DNA of 64,000 bases, taken from assembly GCF_028728065.1 (NCBI RefSeq), contig NZ_CP117811.1, positions 1,364,001-1,428,000 on the forward strand, written 5' to 3'. The DNA is from Lentisphaera profundi (lineage in GTDB: Bacteria; Verrucomicrobiota; Lentisphaeria; Lentisphaerales; Lentisphaeraceae). The notes under the pieces were generated by a model. That model was not told the origin of the DNA, searched no databases, and saw nothing but the letters and a program-made list of their open reading frames with translations. Shown here piece by piece: positions 55,992 through 63,252 of this stretch (within the stretch, counting starts at the first letter, position 1; every line of letters starts with the position of its first letter). Position numbers and translations under genes: made by a program.

Positions 55992-56040
55992 CAAAATTTA
56001 ATACGATTATCGATAATAAGCTAATGGCTGGGGTTTAAGG

Positions 56041-56130
56041 TTGTTGCGAAATTAGTCCGCCCGCGGATGCTCTCCGCCCGCCGGAGGTATTTATAGGTTT
56101 TAATATATAGGGACTCCGCCCCTCATGACC
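56041..56130. repeat. Dispersed GC-rich intergenic repeat, copy R4
   Basis: TTGCGAAATTAGTCCGCCCG, then CCGGAGGTATTTATAGG and TAGGGACTCCGCCCC; aligns with R3 at 29868 except for a 14-bp insertion before the CCGGAGG core. Confidence 0.6.
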
Positions 56131-56144
56131 TGCTTGAGATTTAT

Positions 56145-56747
56145 TTAGCCGAGTTCACGATTGAGGCGGCGGATTTCTTTGTAAAGTTTTTCTTGGATGC
56201 GTTTGCGATAGATATAAACAGTATTGCACTTAATACCGATGTTTTCGGCAATAGTTTCACACTTGGTACCAGTGCTGAGTTGAGCGTAAACTTCTTGGAC
56301 ATTGTCGTTAAAATCAGCTTTTACATTATTCCAGGCTAAGTCACAGATATAATGCTCCCATTCACGATCGGCAATCGCTTCGATTTCGGCATCAGTTACT
56401 TTATTATTAAAGCCTTTGCCTTCTTCCACTTCCTCCAAACCTTCGATAGATTCATGACTATAAGCTTTCTTAGCAATATAGTTCCGGACAGTATTGACTG
56501 TAACGGTACGCAACCAGCCGCGAAAATAACCCTTGTCGGGATCATAGTTGAATTCGGGGAGATGTTTCCAGATTTTAATAATAATCATTTGGGTAATTTC
56601 TAAGGCATCATGATGACGTATATTTAGACCTTTGGTGATCATATAAATATAAGGACGGTAATACTCATTGAACTCATCCCAGGAAGAATCATCATGAGTG
56701 TTTTTTACTCGCTGTAATAAAGTCGCATTAGTTAACCAATCAGTCAT
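56145..56747 (-). CDS. ECF-type RNA polymerase sigma factor, paralogue of 21853-22458
   Basis: 200 aa. MTDWLTNATLLQRVKN, SWDEFNEYYRPYIYMITKGLN, ALEITQMIIIKIWKHLPEFNYDP, GYFRGWLRTVTVNTVRNYIA (region 2), an acidic linker, then TIAENIGIKCNTVYIYRKRIQEKLYKEIRRLNRELG (region 4, start and end of the helix-turn-helix). More than half the residues match the other copy, most strongly in the DNA-binding helix (NTVY(V/I)YRKRIQEKLY), so both may recognise similar promoters. No anti-sigma gene beside it. Downstream of a heparinase gene on the same strand, 54 bp away. Confidence 0.92.
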   Translation of the reverse strand: MTDWLTNATLLQRVKNTHDDSSWDEFNEYYRPYIYMITKGLNIRHHDALEITQMIIIKIWKHLPEFNYDPDKGYFRGWLRTVTVNTVRNYIAKKAYSHESIEGLEEVEEGKGFNNKVTDAEIEAIADREWEHYICDLAWNNVKADFNDNVQEVYAQLSTGTKCETIAENIGIKCNTVYIYRKRIQEKLYKEIRRLNRELG

Positions 56748-56801
56748 GTCATCTCCTAGCTATGATTTAATATATGTATCAGAGTGGGTGCTTCAAGGTT
56801 T

Positions 56802-58850
56802 TTATTGAATGACTTGAGTATCTGCCATGAAGGAAATTATTTTTTTGATACCATTTTTGTAGATAGTATATGAGTGCTTACCTTCAGACTTATCGTAAAT
56901 GACTTTGAATTTTGAAGCTTTTTGACCTTCTTTTAGGGGTTCAAGAATATGAAAAAACTGGGGTTCATGATTCGATTTTTTTATGGTTTGTAGGGCCCAG
57001 GCAGGACGTCCCTGCATTTTTTTCTGTTCGTAGGAAATGAGACCTTTTTCTTTTTCTAGTTGAACGCCTTTTTCAATATTGAGTTGGTGAATATGCAGGT
57101 TGGGACCCGTTTTAAATTTGGTTTTAATAAAGGATTGATTCATTTCGATTTCACTTGGTGTGAGTTGGAAATGAAGACGTAATTCTCCCTTGGCAGAACC
57201 AAGTGCCTTGTCGTGAATGAGGAAATATTCTTGATCAATAAAAGCAATGGTACGTTGGTGTGTGAGCTCGGGATATGACTGATTCTCAATGGTGAGAATG
57301 CTAAGACTAGGTTCATTTTCCCAATGAGTCATTTTAGCTTTGAGCTGAATGTTTTTTCTATCGAGTGTCATGGTTTGGTGGGCTACGCTACTTCTAAACC
57401 AGGCTCTCAAGGCTTGTTCTTTGGGGTCATCACTATTGTAGATATAGCTACCTGAATCATTCATGAAATTACGTCCATAAGCATATAAACCGAAAGTGCC
57501 GTTGTCGATATTATTATGCCAAGCACCTGAAGTGTCATTCGCTTTTATAGGCATGAAAATTGATTGTTCATCCCAGCCAGAACGTAAGAAGTAAAAACCA
57601 CTGACAGGATAAGCTTTGGATAACTCTTTGGGAGCTTTACCTTTTTTGCCAGAACTCGCAAGGTACTGATAGAAAGTATTCTCTGGATAAGCTTTCAAAT
57701 GATGCTTAATAAGCATGCGTCGCACAGTGCCAGCTTTCTTTTTCCATGCATCACCAAATTGGCAATAAGTCATATCAGGATAGGCTTGATAAGCATAAAT
57801 CTCATACATTTTTTCAAGTCTTTCATGAAAGCTTTGTGGTAGGCGATCAGCCAAATTTTGTGCTTCAAGTTTTTTATAGAAATCAGTAAAAAGGTGGATG
57901 TACATGAGGTGATAAGAAAAAACTAATTCTTTATTCATGCCATCTTCAAAAATTTCCGTATCCATTAATTGAGGATACTTCGCTAAGACTTCATCGGTCC
58001 ATTCAGCTGACTTTTTGAATTCAGGGAAAGTAATGGCGGAAGTTAAAACACCATCTAAATCAGCTAAGAGGTGATTGCCTTTAGCGGCATGAACTTTGCG
58101 AATTTGTTCAGTTTGATGATGCTGCATATAGAGCACATTGAGTAAGAGTTCCGGAGTGAATTCCTTGGAGTGAATGAAATAAGGAAATACATAAATGAGG
58201 TTGCGATTGCGATTCTCGCATTCCATTCCTCGACGAATGAACCAGGGGTGACTTTTCTCTATAGGAAAAAGCTTAGTGATATATGAATTGAGTTCACTTT
58301 GCCATTCATCAAAATAGCGAGTGTCACCTGTGTTATAATAGCTCCTCGCTAAGGCCGGCCACCAATTAAATCGATGAAATTGGAAAAGCCACTCGGCATC
58401 ATGTACCATTTTTCCTTGATAAGTGGCTTTACTCACCCAATCAATTTCTTCGCCACGACAGAGTTCTGGATAAGATTTATTTCCCTTTAAATAATGCTTG
58501 AGGCTGAGATTGGCAGATCTTAAATCTAGCTCTGAAAGAGTTTCTTTTTTAGGACGAGGGAATTGCAAACGATAATATTCTAAGAGTGCTAGACTCGCTT
58601 GCTGATAATGCTGTTGTTCAAAATGAGCTTTGACTTGCTTTAAGGCTTCTTGATCAAGATCTAAAAAACTGAGGATTTCTTGAGGTTCTAAAGCAATCTT
58701 GTTGATATCCCAATCAAGAGATTTGTCCAAAGATTTTAAAGGGAGGTCTACATTTCCCTTGCTTACAGGATTAGAGCTCTCGCTCTGACATGAAGACAAG
58801 AACAGGGCGGCACAAAAAGTGAGGGAAATGATTGAAATATTTTTTCTCAT
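56802..58850 (-). CDS. Heparinase II/III family lyase (PL12-like), lipoprotein
   Basis: 682 aa from ATG 58850. A longer frame starting at 58877 would begin inside the promoter motif and is rejected. Lipoprotein signal ending ALFLSSC. Toroid about 90-400 (WPALARSYYNTGDTRYFDEW, RRGMECENRNRNLIYVFPYF, GNHLLADLDGVLT, GMNKELVFSYHLMYIHLF), then the beta domain with SGFYFLRSGWDEQSI, WHNNIDNGTFGLYAYGRNFM and SSVAHQTMTLD. This is the layout of heparinase III-like enzymes. Paralogue of 61110-63125. Divergent from a sulfatase, each with its own regulon promoter in a 128-bp gap. Confidence 0.88.
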   Translation of the reverse strand: MRKNISIISLTFCAALFLSSCQSESSNPVSKGNVDLPLKSLDKSLDWDINKIALEPQEILSFLDLDQEALKQVKAHFEQQHYQQASLALLEYYRLQFPRPKKETLSELDLRSANLSLKHYLKGNKSYPELCRGEEIDWVSKATYQGKMVHDAEWLFQFHRFNWWPALARSYYNTGDTRYFDEWQSELNSYITKLFPIEKSHPWFIRRGMECENRNRNLIYVFPYFIHSKEFTPELLLNVLYMQHHQTEQIRKVHAAKGNHLLADLDGVLTSAITFPEFKKSAEWTDEVLAKYPQLMDTEIFEDGMNKELVFSYHLMYIHLFTDFYKKLEAQNLADRLPQSFHERLEKMYEIYAYQAYPDMTYCQFGDAWKKKAGTVRRMLIKHHLKAYPENTFYQYLASSGKKGKAPKELSKAYPVSGFYFLRSGWDEQSIFMPIKANDTSGAWHNNIDNGTFGLYAYGRNFMNDSGSYIYNSDDPKEQALRAWFRSSVAHQTMTLDRKNIQLKAKMTHWENEPSLSILTIENQSYPELTHQRTIAFIDQEYFLIHDKALGSAKGELRLHFQLTPSEIEMNQSFIKTKFKTGPNLHIHQLNIEKGVQLEKEKGLISYEQKKMQGRPAWALQTIKKSNHEPQFFHILEPLKEGQKASKFKVIYDKSEGKHSYTIYKNGIKKIISFMADTQVIQ

Positions 58851-58866
58851 GAAAACCTTTTTCTTT

Positions 58867-58898
58867 GGTAATACCAATCAAATACTTTAAACATGACA
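58867..58898 (-). promoter_or_regulatory. Regulon promoter motif, copy 10 (heparinase lipoprotein)
   Basis: Minus strand TGTCAT (58898-58893), 17-bp spacer, GGTATTACC (58875-58867), 25 bp before the ATG at 58850. It decides that start. Confidence 0.75.
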
Positions 58899-58924
58899 AA
58901 TGCTAGACCTTTTTATTAGGCAAG

Positions 58925-58956
58925 TGTCACAAGTATTGAAAATTCATGGTATCACC
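58925..58956 (+). promoter_or_regulatory. Regulon promoter motif, copy 11 (sulfatase)
   Basis: TGTCAC, 17-bp spacer, GGTATCACC; the GG is 31 bp before ATG 58979. The ATG at 58946 overlaps this motif and is therefore not the start. Confidence 0.75.
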
Positions 58957-58978
58957 TAAGAAAGGAAAATCTTATTTT

Positions 58979-60520
58979 ATGAAAATATTACTATTGCTGA
59001 CTTTATACTTTTTTGCGTTCACCCATGTTTATGCGGAGCGTCCCAATATAATAATGATCGTGGGAGACGATATCGGCTTTTCTGATATAGGTGCTTATGG
59101 TTCAGAAATCTCAACACCCAATTTGGATAAGCTCGCAGACAAAGGCATGCGCTTTCGTCAATTTAATAATATGTCAAAATGTAACCCGACGCGTTCTTCT
59201 TTAATGACGGGTCTCTACACAGAGCAGCCAGGTGCGTATTGCTTCGTACAAAAAATGCGTGAAGCGGGCTATCACACCATGTTTGCAGGCAAACAACATT
59301 TGGATCCTTGGGTTCCTAAAAAAGTCTTCGCTAAAAATAGTTTTGATCGTTGGTTCGAGAGTCCCTTTTCAGCTTTTATGATTAAAAAAGATGGTGGCTA
59401 CCCACAGTATAATCGCGATGATCGAAGAGCCTTATTTGAGCTCAATGGAACCATGCTTGATGTGACTGAGCTAGAAACGACTCAGCCCTTTCATAAAACA
59501 GATGCTACAAGTGATTACGCCCTTAAGTTTTTAGACGAAGCAAAAACACTAGACAAGCCATTTTTCATGTACGTAGCCTATCATGCGGCGCATTTTCCTT
59601 TGCATGCGACGCCAAAGGATATTGCCAAATATCGCGATGTGTATCGCGAGGGATGGGATGAAATCCGTAAGCAACGTTTTGCCAAACAGCAGCGTTTAGG
59701 AATCGTCAAAAATCAGACTCGTTTGAGTGAAGTGAGTCGTAATATTAATCAAACCCGCCAGCCAAGTAAAGAAGATTTTTTAGAGAAACGCAAGCAGAGC
59801 ATGTACCATCGCCCTTGGAAAGATCTCACTGAACTTGAAAGAGATGACTTGAGTTTAGAAATGGCCGTCTTTGCTGCGATGGTTGACCGTATGGATCAGA
59901 ATATTGGTCGAGTTATTGATAAACTTGAAGAAATGGGCGTACGAGAAAATACACTCATTTTGTTTTTTTCAGATAATGGTTCATGTCCCTATGACTTTAA
60001 TCGCAGTTATGAGTATCCACCCGGCGTCCCCGAGGGCTATCGCTCACTTTCAGCCGCTTGGGCCAATGTGGGAAATACACCTTTTCGATATTATAAACAA
60101 TATGGCCACCGTGGAGGTATGAGTACTCATTTGATTGCTAATTGGCCCCATGAAATTAAAGCAGGGATTTTTTCAGATAGACTGAGCCATGTCATTGACT
60201 TAGCACCAACAATGATGGACTTAGCTAGGATAGATAAGAAGCAATACCAAGATTTACCCGGTTTAAGCCTCGTCAAAGAATTTAAGTCAGAGCCCAGTCC
60301 TCAACATGAATTTATTTTTGGTGGTTATGAAGGTTTCTATGCGTATCAGGAGGGAGACTGGAAAATTATCCAAGTGAATAGCGAAGTCGATAAGTGGCAA
60401 CTCTATAATATAAAAAATGACCCCACAGAAATCGAGAATTTAGCAAGCAAATTCCCTCAGCGCGTACAAGACTTATTGATCAATATGAAACAGCGCCAAG
60501 AACTTCCAGAAATACTTTAG
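58979..60520 (+). CDS. Secreted sulfatase (CNPTR), arylsulfatase A-like
   Basis: 513 aa from ATG 58979, with AAAGGA about 10 bp upstream. Signal peptide MKILLLLTLYFFAFTHVYA. NIIMIVGDDIGFSDIGAYGS, TPNLDKLADKGMRF, formylglycine site C68-N-P-T-R72 SSLMTGLYTEQ, AGKQHLDPW, YVAYHAAHFPLHA, FFSDNGSCPYD, YGHRGGMSTHLIANWP. C-x-P-T-R is the arylsulfatase-type variant. The stop codon TAG is the first three bases of the repeat end TAGCAGCCTG, so the 3' end of the gene may have been set by insertion of that element. Divergent from the heparinase gene. Confidence 0.9.
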   Translation: MKILLLLTLYFFAFTHVYAERPNIIMIVGDDIGFSDIGAYGSEISTPNLDKLADKGMRFRQFNNMSKCNPTRSSLMTGLYTEQPGAYCFVQKMREAGYHTMFAGKQHLDPWVPKKVFAKNSFDRWFESPFSAFMIKKDGGYPQYNRDDRRALFELNGTMLDVTELETTQPFHKTDATSDYALKFLDEAKTLDKPFFMYVAYHAAHFPLHATPKDIAKYRDVYREGWDEIRKQRFAKQQRLGIVKNQTRLSEVSRNINQTRQPSKEDFLEKRKQSMYHRPWKDLTELERDDLSLEMAVFAAMVDRMDQNIGRVIDKLEEMGVRENTLILFFSDNGSCPYDFNRSYEYPPGVPEGYRSLSAAWANVGNTPFRYYKQYGHRGGMSTHLIANWPHEIKAGIFSDRLSHVIDLAPTMMDLARIDKKQYQDLPGLSLVKEFKSEPSPQHEFIFGGYEGFYAYQEGDWKIIQVNSEVDKWQLYNIKNDPTEIENLASKFPQRVQDLLINMKQRQELPEIL

Positions 60521-60665
60521 CAGCCTGTCCGACCTTGAGGGTATTTATACGTGCGCCCCCTTTTTTAGTAGGGCCCCGAGGGCTCCTCGCCCACCGGAGG
60601 TATTTATACTGGGGTTTCACCCCAGGCTAAGTACATTCACCCTCGCCGAGGGTGTGAAATCATGC
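60518..60665. repeat. MITE end joined to dispersed repeat copy R2
   Basis: Starts TAGCAGCCTGTCCGACCTT (end sequence of the 23254 element), then TATTTATACGTGC, CTTTTTTAGTA, CCGGAGGTATTTATA (60594-60608) and an ACTGGGG...CCCCAGG hairpin, aligning with R1 at 23541-23640. The region 60666-61109 holds no gene that I can support. Confidence 0.6.
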
Positions 60666-60832
60666 TCCATTTTTTCAAATACAATGATTTTCATGACTTT
60701 AAGCTATTATGTGTAAATGAATTAGATATATGTGATGACCTTTAATTTGACTCATAGGTTTAATCTATCTTGTCGCCAAACTAAAGGCAATTCTTTGTAG
60801 GGAGCTCGAAGAGCTTAGGGATTTAGCCATTG

Positions 60833-60995
60833 ACTTAAGTCCGTGGTTTTTGAATAACCGCATCGTGCGTGCCGAAGGTACGCTGCAGAGCTTTAGTTTC
60901 ATACCTTCGGCATGAATCTCATTTTTCAACAATAGCCACCGGATAAATCAGGTGGCTACCATAACTACATACCTTCGGTATATACTTAAGTCCCC
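60833..60995. repeat. Array of three hairpins between ACTTAAGTCC direct repeats
   Basis: TGCCGAAGGTA (60870-60880) pairs with TACCTTCGGCA (60902-60912); TAGCCACC (60933-60940) pairs with GGTGGCTA (60951-60958); ATACC-TTCG-GTAT (60969-60981) is a UUCG tetraloop hairpin. ACTTAAGTCC occurs near both edges. The pattern resembles REP/BIME-type extragenic elements or a structured RNA. Confidence 0.5.
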
Positions 60996-61109
60996 CTACC
61001 ATTAAAGGGCCTTCGTCAGATGGGAAATTACTATTTTTCCGTACAACAAAGTGTTGACCACGCGACATTCTTTTCGAACTGATCTTACGGATTTAAGAGC
61101 TTAATTAAC

Positions 61110-63125
61110 TTAGAACTTAAGTTTTAGCGTTTTGTCTTTTTCAGTGACAATAATTTCCTTTCCTTGGATAGAAATTTGCGGCGGGTTTTTAAGGTTTTTC
61201 TGTGGCACTAAAAGAGTCAAAAAACGTACAGGCTTATCGGTGGTTTTATGTAAACTATAATTCCAGGCAGACCGTGCTTCTTTGTGAGTGATGAAATAAG
61301 ACACCCATCCTTCTTCGGTATTCATCGAGGGTCTTGTGTTTGTCATGGGTATGCCCTGTACGAGCAGGTTATTTCCATCTTTGTATGTGGTTGCTGCCGT
61401 CAGTTCAGCAGTGCTGATTTTGACCGGTGCAGGATTGAGTTGGTAGTGAACTTGTACTTCGCCAGCGGCACTACCAGTAGCTTCGTCCATAATCAAGAAA
61501 TATTTCTGATCGATAAACCATATCGTGCGGTCGTGACGAAGGCCAGGGTAGGATTGATTAGCGACCTTGAGCTTAGCCCAGTTTTCAGTTTCAAGGTATT
61601 CGGGGGAGTAGGGCTTTGAATCCACATCTTTCCCATTGAGCGTTAAGGTTTGGTGATTTCGGCTAGCTTGAAACCATTGGCGCCAAGCTTGGTCATCGGG
61701 ATTGGAACTGCCGTAGATATAGGATCCAGAATCTGACATGAAATTACGGCCGTTGGAATAGAGCAGGAAAGTTCCGTTGTCCGGCTGATTGTGCCATGGT
61801 CCACCGATAGAGTTTTTGAGAATCAGGATGCTTGAATCTTCGTCCCAGCCATTGCGAAAGGAATAAAAACCGCTTTCCGGATATTGGGCATTGCGAGCGG
61901 CAGGTGGAGTCGCGGGCTGGCCCTGAAAGCGTTTAGCAAAGTAGTTGAGGCTATCAAGGTTGGGGTAACGCTGGGCGTAAGTATCGAGCAGGTAGCCATA
62001 GCGGGATTCAGCAAGACCATTAAGGATTTTGCGGTATTTCCAGGCATCACCAAACTGGGGCACAGTGAAGTCGGGCAGCATAAACTCAGCAAAGGCGCCA
62101 TGCATACGTTTTACGAGTGGGGCGAAATCTTCGGGAAGCTGATTTTCGATACCGTGCTTTTTGGTGATTTCATAAACACGGGAAAAGAGCTCGATATACA
62201 TGGTATGATAACTGAAGACCATTTCACGATTGATGCCGTCATTATAGATGGTTTTGAAAAGCTGACCAGGCAAGCGACTCATGGGCTCTGCTCTCCATTC
62301 ACTAGCTTTTTTGAATTCGGGCATTTCAACACCGTTGACTAGAACCTGAGTTAATTCGCCGATTAAGTGATTGCCTTTTTTTGAGTAAGCGCGGCGGATA
62401 TGCTCGGCATTTTTGTGAAAAGTTCCTAAGAAAAAGAGCAGGGTTTCTGCATCAAAAGCTGACGATTTGATCATGAAAGGGATACTCTTGATATAATTTG
62501 CGCAACGATTGTCCGTTTCCATTCCACGACGTGCACACCAGGGGGCCTTGGACAGCTCTGGAAAGCTTCTATGGTGCGTAATCATTTCATAGAGCCATTC
62601 ATTGAAGTAACTTTCGTCTTTGGTGTCGGAGTATCTTTTGGCCAGTTGATTCCACCAATTGAGGCGTTGGTACTGAAAGAGCCATTCTTTGGAATGAATG
62701 ACTTGACCCTTGATGACGGCCTTGCCGATCCAATCAAGATCGAGACCCCTAAAAGCGGGTGGGTAGTTTTTGTTACCCTTGATGATATGTGCTAATGCTT
62801 GATCGGCAATTTTTATTTGTTCTTGGTCCAGAGCTTCGTAGGCAGGCATTTGACTAAATTTGTCTTGGTAATAACGCAGTAATTCACTCTTTGCTTTGGC
62901 GTAGTTTTTTTCCTCTATGGCAGCTTTAAGCTGATTAAGGCCCGGTAGGTTAAGGTCCAAAAGTTTAGCGATTTGCTGGATGCTATAATTATCCTGATGT
63001 TTATCGTATTCATTTCGCCAATTTTCAAGATAGTCATTTACGTGCCTTTTGACTTGCATCGGAGTCTCCGCCGCAGTCAAAGATGTCATAGTTAGACCGA
63101 TTAGTATTAATAAAATTTTATTCAT
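61110..63125 (-). CDS. Heparinase II/III family lyase (PL12-like), secreted
   Basis: 671 aa from ATG 63125; an in-frame TTG lies at 63131, but AAGGG is 8 bp before the ATG. Signal peptide MNKILLILIGLTMTSLTAA. Toroid about 60-390 with WWNQLAKRYSDTKDESYFNEW, RRGMETDNRCANYIKSIPF, KGNHLIGELTQVLVNG, GINREMVFSYHTMYIELF; beta domain with SGFYSFRNGWDEDSS, WHNQPDNGTFLLYSNGRNFM, SRNHQTLTLNGKD. Paralogue of 56802-58850, but exported freely rather than as a lipoprotein. Downstream of a sulfatase on the same strand, though with its own promoter motif 81 bp upstream. The leader carries a CAGGGCG/CGCCCTG hairpin (about 63156-63175). Confidence 0.88.
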   Translation of the reverse strand: MNKILLILIGLTMTSLTAAETPMQVKRHVNDYLENWRNEYDKHQDNYSIQQIAKLLDLNLPGLNQLKAAIEEKNYAKAKSELLRYYQDKFSQMPAYEALDQEQIKIADQALAHIIKGNKNYPPAFRGLDLDWIGKAVIKGQVIHSKEWLFQYQRLNWWNQLAKRYSDTKDESYFNEWLYEMITHHRSFPELSKAPWCARRGMETDNRCANYIKSIPFMIKSSAFDAETLLFFLGTFHKNAEHIRRAYSKKGNHLIGELTQVLVNGVEMPEFKKASEWRAEPMSRLPGQLFKTIYNDGINREMVFSYHTMYIELFSRVYEITKKHGIENQLPEDFAPLVKRMHGAFAEFMLPDFTVPQFGDAWKYRKILNGLAESRYGYLLDTYAQRYPNLDSLNYFAKRFQGQPATPPAARNAQYPESGFYSFRNGWDEDSSILILKNSIGGPWHNQPDNGTFLLYSNGRNFMSDSGSYIYGSSNPDDQAWRQWFQASRNHQTLTLNGKDVDSKPYSPEYLETENWAKLKVANQSYPGLRHDRTIWFIDQKYFLIMDEATGSAAGEVQVHYQLNPAPVKISTAELTAATTYKDGNNLLVQGIPMTNTRPSMNTEEGWVSYFITHKEARSAWNYSLHKTTDKPVRFLTLLVPQKNLKNPPQISIQGKEIIVTEKDKTLKLKF

Positions 63126-63203
63126 ACGCAATTCCCTTAAAGAGTTAGTTTAAGCAGGTCAGGGCGGAAGTTCGCCCTGTTTTAGTCCCGCAAGTTTTCT
63201 CTT

Positions 63204-63235
63204 GGTATTACTGATGAAACTGAGCATAAATGACA
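63204..63235 (-). promoter_or_regulatory. Regulon promoter motif, copy 12 (heparinase)
   Basis: Minus strand TGTCAT (63235-63230), 17-bp spacer, AGTAATACC (63212-63204). The first G of GGTA is A, the only deviation among the twelve copies at that place. Confidence 0.65.
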
Positions 63236-63252
63236 AAAGTTATAGAGTTAAT

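Noticed and set aside
58946-58978. ATG extending the CNPTR sulfatase by 11 residues
   Set aside because: It lies within the GGTATCACC half of the promoter motif and adds a polar stretch before a good signal peptide.
61884-62342. 152-codon plus-strand frame
   Set aside because: Antisense shadow of the heparinase II/III gene with no start signal or family features.
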